Notes under the pieces: generated by a model
What the model was told of the DNA's origin: nothing
Databases searched by the model: none
The model's input: only the letters and a program-made list of their open reading frames with translations
Shown here: positions 31,902-42,720 of the stretch, in pieces
Layout: every line of letters begins with the position of its first letter
How positions within the stretch are numbered: position 1 is the first letter of the stretch
Position numbers and translations under genes: made by a program
Assembly (NCBI GenBank): GCA_021464415.1
Contig: JAKCWG010000815.1
Location: forward strand, 62,001-126,000
DNA: 64,000 nt
From: Lonicera japonica
Lineage: Eukaryota; Streptophyta; Magnoliopsida; Dipsacales; Caprifoliaceae
Reading direction: 5' to 3'

Positions 31902-32906
31902 CTAAGTCGGCGAGTATAGCGGCACCCCCGTATCAATCTCCTTGACGATATACGGCCCTGTCCACTTCTGCCCGAACTTACCCCTTGGATCTCTGGCTGG
32001 CTCTCGAATTTCTTTTAATACGATGCCGTTCTCATTGATACCCCAAGTTTTTACTTTCTGGTTAAATGCTCGAGCGATCCTCTTCTGATAACCTTGGTGG
32101 TGGTATGCGGCTTTCAGCCTCTTCTCATCTAATAGGGCTAGCTCGTTATACCGTGCCTGGACCCACTCCAGTTCATTGACTTGATTTTCTAGCATTACCC
32201 TGAGAGAGGGGACCTCTAACTCAACAAGGAGGACTGCTTCCATCCCGTATGTGAGAGAAAACGGGGTTGCCCCGGTGGAGACCCTCTCGGTGGTGCGGTA
32301 TCCCCACAATGCATATGGTAACTTTTCTGGCCAGTCCCGGCAGGTGTCGGTCATTTTGCTTAGGATATTCTTCAGATTCTTATTGGCGGCCTCGACTACC
32401 CCATTGGTTTGCGGCCTATATGGCGAAGATCTGTGTCGAGTGATACCGTATTTTTCCATGACAGAGCTAGCCTCTCCCTCGAAGTGGGTGCCGTTGTCCG
32501 AGATGATTTCGTGTGGGACCCCATACCGACAGATGATATTCCGTCTGATGAATCGAACAACTTTTTTGGCGTCAAGGGTTTGGAAAGACTCGGCTTCCAC
32601 CCATTTGGTGAAGTAGTCAATGGCCACTAGTATGAATTCACGGCCGTTGCTGGCCTTTGGTGAAATCTTCCCGATGATGTCAATCCCCCAGGTCGCGAAA
32701 GGCCAAGGAGCAGTCATGTTGTACAACTCTTTCGGGGGAAGTTTCTGAGAGTTAGCATAAATTTGGCATTTGTGGCAATGGCGTACGGGTTTAACGCAGT
32801 CGTTCTGCAGGGTAGACCAGTAATAGCCTTGCCTGGTGATCTTTCGGGCAAGTGTATGGCCGCTCATGTGAGGTCCACAATCGCCCCCATGTATTTGATC
32901 CATCAC
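31902..32906 (-). CDS. Integrase (Ty3/gypsy, Tat-type)
   Basis: The open frame has 334 residues. It inserts the cDNA copy into host DNA in the nucleus. The zinc-binding region is near the N-terminus (H at residue 18 region, CHKCQIY at about 44), then the catalytic core with Asp in GIDIIG, Asp in ISDNGTHF and Glu in GVVEAANKNL, so the D,D,E triad is present. A GPY-type end (WTGPYIVKEI) follows. The listed start is internal: the frame is open upstream to join the RNase H region. Near 31925-31929 a C-run (G-run in the gene) has lost or gained a base, so the last 20 or so codons are read in a different frame ending near 31850. This is the best-kept domain of the pol gene. Confidence 0.88.
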   Translation of the reverse strand: MMDQIHGGDCGPHMSGHTLARKITRQGYYWSTLQNDCVKPVRHCHKCQIYANSQKLPPKELYNMTAPWPFATWGIDIIGKISPKASNGREFILVAIDYFTKWVEAESFQTLDAKKVVRFIRRNIICRYGVPHEIISDNGTHFEGEASSVMEKYGITRHRSSPYRPQTNGVVEAANKNLKNILSKMTDTCRDWPEKLPYALWGYRTTERVSTGATPFSLTYGMEAVLLVELEVPSLRVMLENQVNELEWVQARYNELALLDEKRLKAAYHHQGYQKRIARAFNQKVKTWGINENGIVLKEIREPARDPRGKFGQKWTGPYIVKEIDTGVPLYSPT

Positions 32907-33035
32907 TTTGACGGACTCTTCTTCTGCCAGACATTGGAGATGGGTCCCATCGTAGTTCCTTTTGTATAGCCTGTCGGCACAAAGTATGAATCTTGATGCT
33001 AATCTCCTGAGTGTGACCCGTGTTTTCTTGTCTGT

Positions 33036-33440
33036 TTACTCGGGGTACTGGTGGTTTTTCAGTAGGTTCCAGATATCATAAAACCAAGTGGTTGAGTCCC
33101 CTTCCTCTTCACTTTCTACCTCAAGGGCTATGCAGTGTGCTGGTCCGGATTTCTTTTGTACTGTAAGAGTTATTTCTTCCATTCCCTCTGGGATATCGAT
33201 CATAAATGCTAGGGTTACAAATGCGTCAGCAAAACTGTTCTGTGACCTGGGGACATAGTAGAACTCTGCATGCTCAAACCTTCCTGCGACATCCTCCAGT
33301 CGGGTGAGGTAAGGGACTAATTTCTCATCTCTAATCTTCCATTCCTTCAGAACTTGGTGGACCACTAGTGCTGAATCTCCGTATACCTATATTCTTTTTA
33401 TACCCCTTTGGAGTGCGATCTCCAACCCATGATGCAAACT
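33036..33440 (-). pseudogene. Archaeal-type RNase H, frameshifted
   Basis: The region downstream of the classical RNase H carries the second RNase H typical of Tat/Ogre elements: LYFEGAANRNGNGIGI at the start (in the frame ending at 33398; the usual first catalytic Asp is Glu here), TNNMAEYE, then after a one-base shift near 33420 and a TAG at 33387-33389 the C-terminal part VHQVLKEWKIRDEKLVPYL and YVPRSQNSFADAF. A stop near 33036 separates it from integrase in the same frame. The enzyme cannot be made as one piece from this copy. Confidence 0.75.
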
Positions 33441-34246
33441 TCATATTCGGCCATGTTGTTGGTGCAGAAGAAGTTCAGACGATATGACACCGGGGAGTGA
33501 GTTTGGTCTGGAGAGACTAACAGAATGCCTATCCCGTTTCCGTTTCGGTTGGCGGCCCCTTCAAAATACAATTTCCAGTCTTCATCGACCTCGACATTCA
33601 TGATAGTTTCATTCGGGAACTCGGCGTCTTCTAGCATGTCCCCCAATATCGGATTGTGGGCTAGGTAATCAGTTATGATCTTGCCTTTGATCGCCTTCTG
33701 CGTCATGTAGGTGATGTCGAATTCGGATAGCAGGAATAACCATTTTGCCATACAGTTCGAAAGAGCTGGTTTCTCGAAGAGGTATTTCAACGGATCAATT
33801 CGTGATGCCAGGATGACTGGGAAAACCAGCATGTAATGTCGTAATTTCTGTGTTACCCAGACGAGAGCGGTGCATGATTTCTCTAATGGTGTGTAGTTTA
33901 TCTCAAACGGGGATAGCTTCTTACTGATGTAATAGATGGCCTGCTCTTTCCGGGTATCGGTCAGGTGTTGTGCTAGCATGGCTCCTGCGGCAGAATCAAT
34001 GACGGTCAGGTATAGGATTAGTGGCAGCCTGGTCTGTGGTGGGGCTAATACTGGGGGGTTGGAGAGGTAATCCTTAATTCTGTCAAAAGCCTCTTGGCAC
34101 TGATCGTCCCATTCTCCGGGTGAAGACTTCCTCAGGAGTTTAAAAATGGGTTCGCAAGTTTGGGTAAGCTGAGAGATGAACCTGCTGATGTATTGCAAAT
34201 TTTCCAAAAATCCTCGGACTTCTTTCTCTGTACGAGGTTCGGGCAT
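33441..34246 (-). pseudogene. RT connection and RNase H domain
   Basis: Same frame as gag and RT. Motifs in order: EVRGFLENLQYISRFI (RT thumb/connection), WDDQCQEAFDRIKDYLSNPP, then RNase H with VIDSAAGAMLAQ (first Asp), YTPLEKSCTALVW (Glu) and SEFDITY. It degrades the RNA strand during reverse transcription. It is open through this stretch but cut from RT by two TGA codons (34259-34261 and 34250-34252). Confidence 0.82.
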
Positions 34247-34258
34247 GTCTCAGATTGC

Positions 34259-35002
34259 TCAAACTTTGGCAGGGTCTACCTTGATTCCCTTTTTACTGAC
34301 GACATACCCCAGAAGCTTTCCTTTGGTTACCCCGAACATACATTTCTGCGGATTGAGTCTCATCTGGTACTGACGGAGGCGGTCAAAGAAACCTCGTAAG
34401 GCTGGCACGTGGCCTTCCCTCTCATTCGACTTGATTATCATGTCGTCCACATACACCTCTACTTCTTTGTGAATCATGTCGTGGAAGATAGATGTTGCTG
34501 CCCTCTAATATGTTGCTCCGGCATTCTTCAGCCCGGATGGCATAACGGTGTAGCACTATGTTCCCCACGGTGTGATGAATGCAGTTTTCTCCTGGTGATC
34601 CAGGTGCATCTTGATCTGATTATACCCGGCAAAACCATCTACAAAGGACTTCAGGGCATGGTTGGCAGTATTATCCACTATCAAGTCAATGTTGGGTAAT
34701 GGGAAATCATCTTTTGGGCAAGCTTTGTTAAGATCTCGGTAATCCACACACATGCGGACCTTCCCATTTGCCTTTGGAACGGGCACAATATTGGCTAACC
34801 ATGAAGGGTACTCGATCACCCGCAAGAACCCTACACTCAGTTGTTTCATCACTTCTTCTTTTACTTTTAGGGACCATTCTGGTGTAAGTTTCCTCAACTT
34901 CTGCTTGACGGGCCTAAATTCCGGCTTGGTGTGTATCTCGTGCATGACTATCTGGCTGTTCAAACTTGGCATATCTGCATAGGACCAGGCGAAGACATCC
35001 AT
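34259..35002 (-). pseudogene. Reverse transcriptase, several in-frame stops
   Basis: It copies genomic RNA into DNA within the particle. Clear Ty3/gypsy RT motifs: SWLANIVPVPKANGKVRMCV, then DYRDLNKACPKDDFPLP, FVDGFAGYNQIKM, and the catalytic YVDD followed by MIIKS. Stops interrupt it at 34556-34558 and 34505-34507, and the conserved PFG box between them reads PSG. All defects fit single C-to-T/G-to-A changes. The frame is the same as gag throughout, so the ancestral gag-pol was probably one continuous frame. Confidence 0.85.
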
Positions 35003-35143
35003 ATACTCTTTCAGAGTTTGTGTGAATTCTTATCTTTCTGTCTTACTTAGACTTGCCCCAATACGGATCTCTTTTCTCTCCTCTTTTGTCCCGAGGTTGA
35101 TCACAAGAGTGTCTCCTTCCTCGCTCTGTATACACTGCTCTTC

Positions 35144-36071
35144 CTATTCAGGGTGTTCATTTAGTCTTTCCAACTCCATATAAGCAATTACAGAATTAAA
35201 ATTAACAGGATAACGCAAAACAGAATCTTCTTCATTGATAATGGTGTTTACAGGTACAAAAAGTAAATCTAGGAGTGACTCCTCCTTAGCCTTACCCTCA
35301 CCCCTATCTCTTACCCTTACATTTTCACTATTTCCCCATTTTCCTTGGCAATCTGGATCTGCGTGTATCAAGTGTGCAGGGTTGTTTCTTGGTTCCTCAT
35401 CCCCTAGGGCCATGACGTCGAAGAGATCTCTGATCAATTCTTCCTCTTCATCTTTGTCGTCTTTATTTTCTTCCTCTGGCCCGATTGTTAACTTGGTAGA
35501 GAAGCTGTGTATGACGTTTTCCTTGATATAAAGGTCCTCTTCATAGAAGATTTCCCATCCCGGAAGGTTTTCTCCGTCGCTGTTTCTCCAAGGTTCTTGA
35601 AAACCATAAAAGGGGAAGTCCTCTCCCTCTTTGACAAAAAACCCATTCAGAGAGCTAAAATTCGGATGCTGATGCCCTCGGCTTCTTTTCTCTTGGTCGT
35701 CTTCTTCGGTGTACTGGTATCCCAAACCTTCTTTTTCGTGCCTCGTCACTGGTTATAAGGCCTGGAGTAACACTGGCTGTCCCATCCCTAGACTGGCTCC
35801 AGGTAAATATTTCATCATCCTTTGGAGTGGTGAGACCGGGAATGTTGTCAGGGGGTAGATACTCGATTCTTTGGGTGGTAAGAGCTTGTACTTGTGGCTC
35901 GAAAGAAAAGCCTTCCAACTGTATGTTCTGGCTCCTGATGCCCAATACAGGTAACTCCAGATCCGCCAAGGTCCTTTCAGAATCTCCTTGGATGGTGATT
36001 ATATTCCCTTCGAACGGTATCTTGATATTTTGGTGTAAGAGGAGGGGAATGCTCATGTATCGTGTAGCCAT
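35144..36071 (-). pseudogene. Protease-RT linker region, two overlapping frames
   Basis: The frame 36071-35655 continues the protease domain in a shifted frame (HQNIKIPFEGNIITIQGDSE) and then gives way to 35749-35144, back in the gag frame: GLGYQYTEEDDQ, a long acidic stretch (PEEENKDDKDEEEELIRDL) and no known domain. Two compensating indels, near 36050 and 35760, would explain this. Stops follow at 35144 and near 35030. Such acidic linkers separate protease and RT in Tat/Ogre elements. Confidence 0.6.
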
Positions 36072-36760
36072 GATCTTCCCAACAGGAGGTTAAAACTGGA
36101 GGGAATGTCTATGATTTGAAAGTCAGCCGGAAAGTTTCCGGGACCAACCATGAGATCAAGCTTCAAAGAACCCAGAACGGCCCTTTTGGTATTGTCATAG
36201 GCCCTAACAGTCACAGCTGACGGGGAAAGCTCTGAATCCAAGATACCCAGACATCTAGCGATTTTTAGGGGGCAGACGTTTATGGTTGACTCGTTGTCGA
36301 TGAGGACTTGTGGTAGGATTTTCCCTCGGGTCCGAACGGTGATATAGAGGGCCAGGCTGTGTTTCCTCCCCAATGGAGACAAGTCTTCATCTGAAAATGA
36401 CAAGCTTCTTTGGACTGTAAGTGACCCGATCATATTTGGCAATTGTTCGGGTGCGGAGTCTGGTGATATGACGGCCTCGTCTAGAATTTTGATGAAAGCG
36501 ATCCTGTGAGGTTTGGAGGCGACCAAGAGGCCCCAAATGGTGATGTGTGCCTGGGTCTTCTTCAACTGCTCAAGTACTCGATCTTCTCCGATTTCTTTAG
36601 GAGGTGGTGATTTCTCGGCATCCACCGGTGGTGGTTGGTATACCCTTCCTGAACGGGTGATTTGTTGGATCCAAAGGGATGCTGGGTCTGATCCCTCTGG
36701 GATTTCTGATGACTCTGGCTCTGCCGACCAACTAAAAGTTTCAGGGGAGGTTTCTGTCAT
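36053..36760 (-). pseudogene. Retroviral-type aspartic protease
   Basis: In frame with gag. The active-site region reads VLIDNESTINVCPLK, where Tat-type proteases have D-N-G; the Gly is Glu here (one G-to-A change), which should inactivate it. Downstream are VRAYDNTKRAVLGSL and the second conserved region FNLLLGRSWLHD. It normally cuts the gag-pol polyprotein. It ends at a stop created by a nearby frameshift at about 36050. Confidence 0.78.
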
Positions 36761-36877
36761 ACAGATTGTCTTTTTAGGGGGGCCTCGGGATTTTCATGGC
36801 TGTTTCTTCTTCTCCTGGGTCCATCCTATCCCAGATTTTCCGGGATTGGTTTTGATTGTAAGTGGCTATGGGATCCC

Positions 36878-38554
36878 TTAATTTTCCTTTCCTAAACCCT
36901 GCCCGGGTAGGAAGTTCATCTTAGCCATCCATTGGTCAATTATCGGATTGAGGCCTGGGGCAACTTGAGCCTTTGCTGGTAGCATAACGGGCGCCTTATA
37001 GGCTGGGTCGTTTCGAATGAGTCTTACGGGGTCAAAACCTTCTTCATCAGTGGTCAAGTTGTTAATTCCCACAGGTGGAGCATGGTTAGGAAGTGGATTA
37101 TTGGTAACATTGGGACCGCTGGGTGTGGGAATAGTTCCGGCTTCAATGAGGTCCTGGATACGATGGCGAAGAGCTAAGCAGTGTTCCGTGTCATGGCCCG
37201 CTGTTTGATGATATGCACAGTTTTCATTCATTCTCCAGGTGCTGGGAATAGGGTTTGGTGGGGGACGCGGGTTGAGTGGAGTGATCAGTCCGGCCTTTCG
37301 GAGTAGTTCCAGGCTTTTGACCAGGGTAGTGGGGAGGGTGCAGAAGTTTCTCCTCCTCTTAGCCTCGGTGTTTGAAGAGTCTCCTTGTGCAGGCCAACTC
37401 ATCGGAGGGGTTTGTTATAATTGTTGGAATGGGTTTTGTTGATATGGGTACGAGCTTAGTTGATTTACGGCTGGAGTGGCTATCTTTCTCCCGGTGTATG
37501 AGGCTTTCTTGGTATCTGTTTCTGCCTTCTTGGCCAGTTCTTCCTCTATTTGCGACCCCATACTCAACAGGGCTCTAAAGTGTGGGAATACATGCTTTCC
37601 CATGCAACTCAGTACGCCCGGGGTGAAATTCTTCTATATGATCTCCAGCTGTTCTTCTTCATCAGGTCGCTTGGACATTTGGGAGGCCATCTCTCTCCAG
37701 CGTGTGACGAAATCGCTGAAGCTCTCTTTCTCGCCCTGCTTAGCCATTTCTAGGTGTTTACGGGTTATTTCCAAATCTTCATTGGACCCGTATTTGGCCA
37801 TGAACTCCTTGACGATATCTCCCCAAGTCTTCGTGTAGTGTCTCTCTAGATCGAAAAACCATCTCAGGGCGGCCCCCGTGAGAGTCATGTGAAAGGCTTG
37901 AGCCAACTCCGGCTCCCCATAGCCTGATACTTGCATGGATCTGATGTAGGATTGAAGATGGGTTTTGGGGGGTGTGGTTCCTGTGAATTTGGTGATGGAA
38001 GGGAGCTTGAATCCCTGAGGCAATCTTGCTTCTGGGTAGAGGGAGAAAGCATTCATATCTGTAATCTCGTCTGCCCCTTTTATCAGAGAAATTCCTCTTT
38101 GCATAACCTTCATCTGTTCTTTCAGTTTCTTCATCTCTTCGCTCTCTCTTGACACCTCATCGGGTTGTTCCCGAGCTATAACTGATTCTGCATACACTGT
38201 CCGAAGTCGATTGATGTCTGGGTATTCATTGGGAGGGGCTACTGGGGCCGGTGGTGGAATAAGTCTTGCGGGGACTTGTGGCCATGGCTGGTATTGAGTG
38301 TCGAATCTGGGTTGTACTTGGGGTTGCGGCCAAACTATGGGTGGCTCTTGTTGCTGATAAGTGGGGCCTGAATCCGAGGCCCATTGATTCTGGTTGTTGG
38401 GATCGGTTTGAACGGGACCGGCTATGATGGGACCCGTTGGTGGTGGGTTGGTTCCTTGGACCGGGGGAAGCACCTGTGAAGACTGCCCTTGGTTCGGATC
38501 TCGATTCGGTGGTAGTCGTTCAAAACCCGGTGGTGCGGCTCGTTCGGCTGACAA
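36878..38554 (-). pseudogene. Gag, one frame with two internal stops
   Basis: The frame 38554-36878 is open except for TAG at 37634 and TAA at 37415. The Pro/Gln-rich N-terminal third (for example PNNQNQWASDSGPTYQQQ) is followed by a predicted coiled coil (EVSRESEEMKKLKEQMKVMQ) and the gag core: FTGTTPPKTHLQSYIRSM, GAALRWFFDLE, FSDFVTRWREMAS. After the stops comes a zinc-knuckle-like CAYHQTAGHDTEHC. It forms the virus-like particle in the cytoplasm. A further stop or stops around 36770-36880 precede protease in the same frame. Confidence 0.82.
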
Positions 38555-39451
38555 TTCCTCTATTCAGACACGGGTATTCTGTTGCTCGTTTGTGAGGCTT
38601 GCTAGGTTCATGCTGACGGTCGTCAACAGACGGTGTATCTCGGCTAAAGTTGGCTGAACTGCAAATGCCTCGGCTAGGCTCTGATCTGTCTCTTGATTCT
38701 CGCGTCCATCGTCCATTTCGGGTGTGCTTGGTCTTACTAGTCTTTCGGTATGATCTCGACCGGCCCAACCTTCCAGATTGTCGTCGCTTTACGGCTGTAG
38801 ACGAAACCATGTGGCGAAGATGAATGAAGACTGTGATGCGATTCGATTTTTGCCAAAAGAAATACTAAAAATTGCCGAGAAAAACCTTGGATTTTTAAGA
38901 AGGTGTTGGAAAGTAAGCCATAAGGTAGTACATCCCCTACGGCTGTTTGACAAGTGTTTTAGCCGACTCAATCTTATATGCAGCGCAGGTGTACGAACGG
39001 TTAAGGCTTCAGGCTCCCTCCTATTTGGCAAGACCTTACGATATACCCCAAGGGCGGGTATGTGCAAGAGCCTTTTGATATACTTCCCGGGTACGTGAGT
39101 GTTCTCGTCACTCGATATACCTCGGGGGCGTACTTGGCCAAGGAGAGTGGAAGTAAATGCTTTCGGTTTATGTTGGCCCAAGCAAGCCAACTCCCTACTC
39201 ACTTATAATACTTCCGAGGGTTTGGGGTAAATTCACACTTGTAGAACCAATGCATGATTTGTGATAGTGCGTTTAAAGTTCGAAAGGTTAGTTTCACAAA
39301 TATCATTATTTTTATTACGTATTTTTGAAAAACTTTCATTCTTAGAAAAAGGTTTCTCCTCAAAACACTTTACACAAGTAGGGAAAGCGGTAAAAGCAAG
39401 TATTCAACAGATAAACAAAAAGTCCACATATAAGAGTCTAGTTTTCTAACT
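38555..39451 (-). other. 5' leader of the retroelement
   Basis: Lies between the primer-binding site and gag on the minus strand. Frames at 38520-38810 and 38789-39202 are basic or Cys-poor and without motifs. The former overlaps gag in another frame and may be chance. Ogre elements have an extra ORF here; I see no convincing counterpart. Confidence 0.5.
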
Positions 39452-39470
39452 GTCCCCAGCAGAGTCGCCA
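39452..39470 (-). promoter_or_regulatory. Primer-binding site, tRNA-Arg type
   Basis: The minus strand reads TGGCGACTCTGCTGGGGAC one base inside the 5' LTR. It begins with TGG (pairs with CCA) and is complementary to a tRNA 3' end of the CCCCAGnnGAGTCGCCA kind, which I associate with tRNA-Arg, as reported for Ogre/Tat elements. Confidence 0.75.
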
Positions 39471-39471
39471 C

Positions 39472-41010
39472 TATAAGAATCCGCAAATGCGACCCCCGGG
39501 TCTCGTCCCCGTTCGGTTGGGCGTCTAAAACGTCGGAACGGATTCCGTCGTTCCATTTGCTAGAGTATCTTTGTTGATTCATATCACATGTCCCTATGTC
39601 CTATTTCTAGATGCAAAAGGGGTCATTCAGAGTCGCCAGTACATTTTACTAAAAACCGGACAAAAAGGGTCGTGTAAGAGGAAAAACTATAGACAAGCAT
39701 TTCTTTACACGTTTGTCTACGAAACCAGGATTCTATAGGGTTCGGAAACTATATTACGGTTTGGAAAGGTGTTAAGCACCCATTCCGCCCTTTCGGTCTC
39801 TAGTGGTCTTTTATATGTTTGTCTTATGTTGAAAAACTTGGATGCTTTTACTGACAGTCTACTACTTTCTAAGTGAAAACCCTAATTTCTGGGAAAAACG
39901 GGAAAAAGGGGATGAAAACATTTGTGTTTCGAGATCCGATGTTTTTATTATTTGAAAGATATAAATACAAATGACAAAACCTTTTGTTTTGAAAGAGTAT
40001 CCCGTATTATTTCCTCAGATAATGACGGTTTTCTCGTGTTGTGATTACTTTTGTAAAAGTTCGGATCTTGTATCGGGACTAATTTAATATAGAACTAGAA
40101 CTCTTTGAGGAGAGTTTATCAGACACGGCGCAGTCTATAGAGAAGACATGATATGTTGATTTTAATTCCTAGATAAGTCTTATCAGTCTAGGTTTTGAAA
40201 ACAGAATTTTATCCGGATGATAATATACTTACAATTCTGGTTTTGCAAATGGTTTTATCAGGGTCTTTTGTTTTGAATATGGTAGACTATTTGTAACTTG
40301 GCAATAAGTTTATTCAAATAAAACGTGGACAAAACAATAGAAATAAAACGAGTACACAGATATCTAATGTTAAATACTAGAAGAGACTTTCTTTACCTCT
40401 CCGACGAGAATAATAATAAGAAAGAAAATATAATACGGCAGAGAGATCTCCGGCGATAATGATCTTTTCCTTCTTCAGATATTTTCGGGAATTCGATTCC
40501 AAAGACAGGACACGTCGAGTGTCGAGAATAGATTCGATAATTCTTTGAAAATAAGACTATAATAGAGAATGCTTGATAAAAGACTAGAAAATCAGATTTA
40601 AAGCTTAGAATTCTTCAATCCCAACTTGCTCCCCCCTTGAACCCTTGGGGGTGTTGGCCTATTTATACTGCTCGGGAGAGTATGTCGCGCGACACTTCCC
40701 CAAAAGGGGCATATGTCGCGCGACAATGTGTCCTATGTCGCGCGACAAACGGCTGAAGTGACGTTTCAGACAGACTGATGTGTCAGAGAGTGGATGGTCT
40801 GGTGTCAGGAGGGATTGTCGCGCGACATAAGAGTGTTTGTCGCGCGACAATGTGATATGTTGTGCGACAATCTCTATTAAAAATAGGTTTGTTGGCCAAC
40901 AAACCCTTTTTGGGGTAGTTTCGGGTGCTCGGGTGGGTCCCGGACCCAAAAACAGTAGTTTTCGAATGTCGTTAGAGTTCTTGCAGAGGTCACGGATCAG
41001 GGTGTCTAAA
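39472..41010 (-). repeat. 5' LTR of the Tat/Ogre-like element
   Basis: Partner of 22977-24516. Its terminal dinucleotides have decayed: on the plus strand it starts TATAAGAATCC instead of TGTGAGAATCC and ends GGTGTCTAAA instead of GGTGTCTACA. Confidence 0.93.
40660..40869 (-). promoter_or_regulatory. LTR promoter: six palindromes plus TATA box
   Basis: Perfect TGTCGCGCGACA at 40683, 40714, 40736, 40816 and 40838; TGTTGTGCGACA at 40858. The minus-strand TATA box TATAAATA is at plus 40660-40667. This LTR drives gag-pol. Confidence 0.85.
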
Positions 41011-41639
41011 ACTATACCATGGCTATTCAACACATACGGAAAAAGGGGGGAGGATTCGAAAGCTTATGCTATCCTCTCTTCTCACTAACACATGTATAGA
41101 TGCCAAATTCAATCGCCTCTTAATGAGAAAAATCCAAAAATATATGCATTATTGTTCTTAACCTAGACTACCACTAAAACAAATTATTACCAAACACTCA
41201 ACTAAATACGCATATCATAAAATATAGCTAGAATTTATCTCCAACAAAATGACTAGAATTTATCTCCAACAAAATGACTTAAGAAATGATAATAAAAAAT
41301 AGCACCCATAAATACATTCTTCAAAAGAATTACATAAACCCATCTATATTATAAGGCACACTTTTTTCTTTATTTTATTATTCTTAACAAATGGTCTAAA
41401 TTTATTTACAAACCGCAAAAAGAAATGTGAACCTTATATGTGTTTTTAGGATATCAAATCACCCAATTAAATCATATTTTCTACCTAATTTATCTTTTTC
41501 CACCTTAATATAATGATAAAAAGATACAAAAAAAATTGCTAACTTTTTTCCTCTCACAATTTCTTTTATAAATACAAAACTCTCAATTTTGTTGGGTGTT
41601 TAGCCATGGATCGGAAGTCTTAAATAAAGAGAGAATACA
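41011..41639. repeat. Repeat block, copy A part 3
   Basis: From the ACTAT target duplication onward it matches 63473-64000 (AGGATTCGAAAGCTTATGCT, TCAAAAGAATTACATAAACC, CCACCTTAATATAATGATAA). No gene. Confidence 0.82.
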
Positions 41640-41648
41640 TATGATTTT

Positions 41649-42647
41649 GAGTAAATACCATCAATGGCCACTGAACTGTTGGCAAATTCTACCAGTAGTC
41701 ACTGAACTTCATTTTGTTACACTTGGACCATTAAACTTTTAAAATGTACTACCATTTGCCACTCCGTTAAATCTCACCGTTAATTTTTGACGAAATTAAT
41801 ATCACGTGATTTTCATGTGCATGGAAGGGGCATTTAAGTCTTTTTTCATTTTCATTTTCTTTTTTCCTTTTCTTTTCTTTCTTCTTCTTCCCTTTTCTCC
41901 TCCTCTTTCTTCTCCGATTTTCTTCTTCTTCTCTAAAATTCTCCTTCCCCTTTCTTTTTCTTCCCCTTTCTCCTCCTTCTTCTCCTCCAAATTTCTTCTT
42001 ATTCTTCTTTGATTTTCTTCTTCTCTTTTCTCCGAATTTTGCCTTCCTCCGAATTTCTTCCCCTTTCTCCTCCAAATTTCTTCTTCTTCTTCTTCTTCTT
42101 CTTCTTCTTCTTCTTCTTCTTCTTCTTCTTCTCCGAATTTCTTCTCCTTCTACTTCTTCTCCAATTTTATTCTTCTTTTTTTCCGAATTTCGACTTCCTC
42201 CAAATTTCTTCCCCTTTGTTCTTCCTCCGAATTTCTTCCCCTCTAAAACTTCTCCGAATTTCGCCTTCCTCTGAAATTGTGTGTGTGTGTGTAAAATCAA
42301 GATGCCCTGGACTTCAATGGAAAAAGACTGAGAAAAAAGAGGTGAAAGGGGAAGAAGAAGAAGAAGAAGAAGAAGAAGAAGAAGAAGAAGAAAGGGGAAG
42401 AAGAAGAAGAAAGAAAGGAAAAGAAAAGTAAAAAAGAAAAAGAAAATGGAAAAAGACTTAAATGCCCATTCCACTGCACATGAAAATCACGTGATATTAA
42501 TTCCGTCAAAAACTAACGGTGAGATTTAACGGAGTGGCCAATGGTAGTACATTTTAAAAGTTTAATGGTCCAAGTGTAACAAAATAAAGTTCAATGGCTA
42601 TTGGTAGAATTTGCCAATAGTTCAGTGGTCATTGATGGTATTTATTC
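41649..42647. mobile_element. Foldback-type MULE with triplet-repeat core (999 bp)
   Basis: The TIRs extend about 190 bp: GAGTAAATACCATCAATGGC at the left matches GAATAAATACCATCAATGAC on the reverse strand of the right end, and both include ATATCACGTGATTTTCATGTGC-like text. The flanks are TATGATTTT (41640-41648) and TATGTTTTT (42648-42656), 8 of 9 matching. The core is CTT-rich on the left and GAA-rich on the right, so nearly the whole element can fold on itself. The long reading frames on both strands are triplet-repeat artefacts. Confidence 0.82.
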
Positions 42648-42656
42648 TATGTTTTT

Positions 42657-42657
42657 G

Positions 42658-42714
<57 letters not shown>
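42657..42714. repeat. (GT)n(GA)n microsatellite
   Basis: A run of GT dinucleotides followed directly by GA dinucleotides, immediately beyond the MULE target duplication. Confidence 0.95.

Positions 42715-42720
<6 letters not shown>

Larger units (their letters stand above)
22977..41010 (-). mobile_element. Complete Tat/Ogre-like Ty3/gypsy retrotransposon with two antisense genes
   Basis: Two LTRs of about 1.54 kb (22977-24516 and 39472-41010) are flanked by ACTAT (22972-22976 and 41011-41015), and copy B at 63473 shows the unoccupied target. Coding order on the minus strand is gag, protease, RT, RNase H, a second (archaeal-type) RNase H, integrase. The extra RNase H, the tRNA-Arg-type primer site, the large 3' region and the extra genes all fit the Tat/Ogre branch. 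Between integrase and 3' LTR lie two plus-strand genes (26366-29909 and 30371-31627). Gag-pol has many stops and at least three frameshifts, so the copy is not autonomous. The LTRs differ at scattered, mostly C/T and G/A sites, so it is neither new nor ancient. Confidence 0.93.

Noticed and set aside
41767..42509. Long Glu/Arg- and Phe-rich ORFs on both strands
   Set aside because: They are translations of CTT/GAA triplet repeats inside a foldback MULE.
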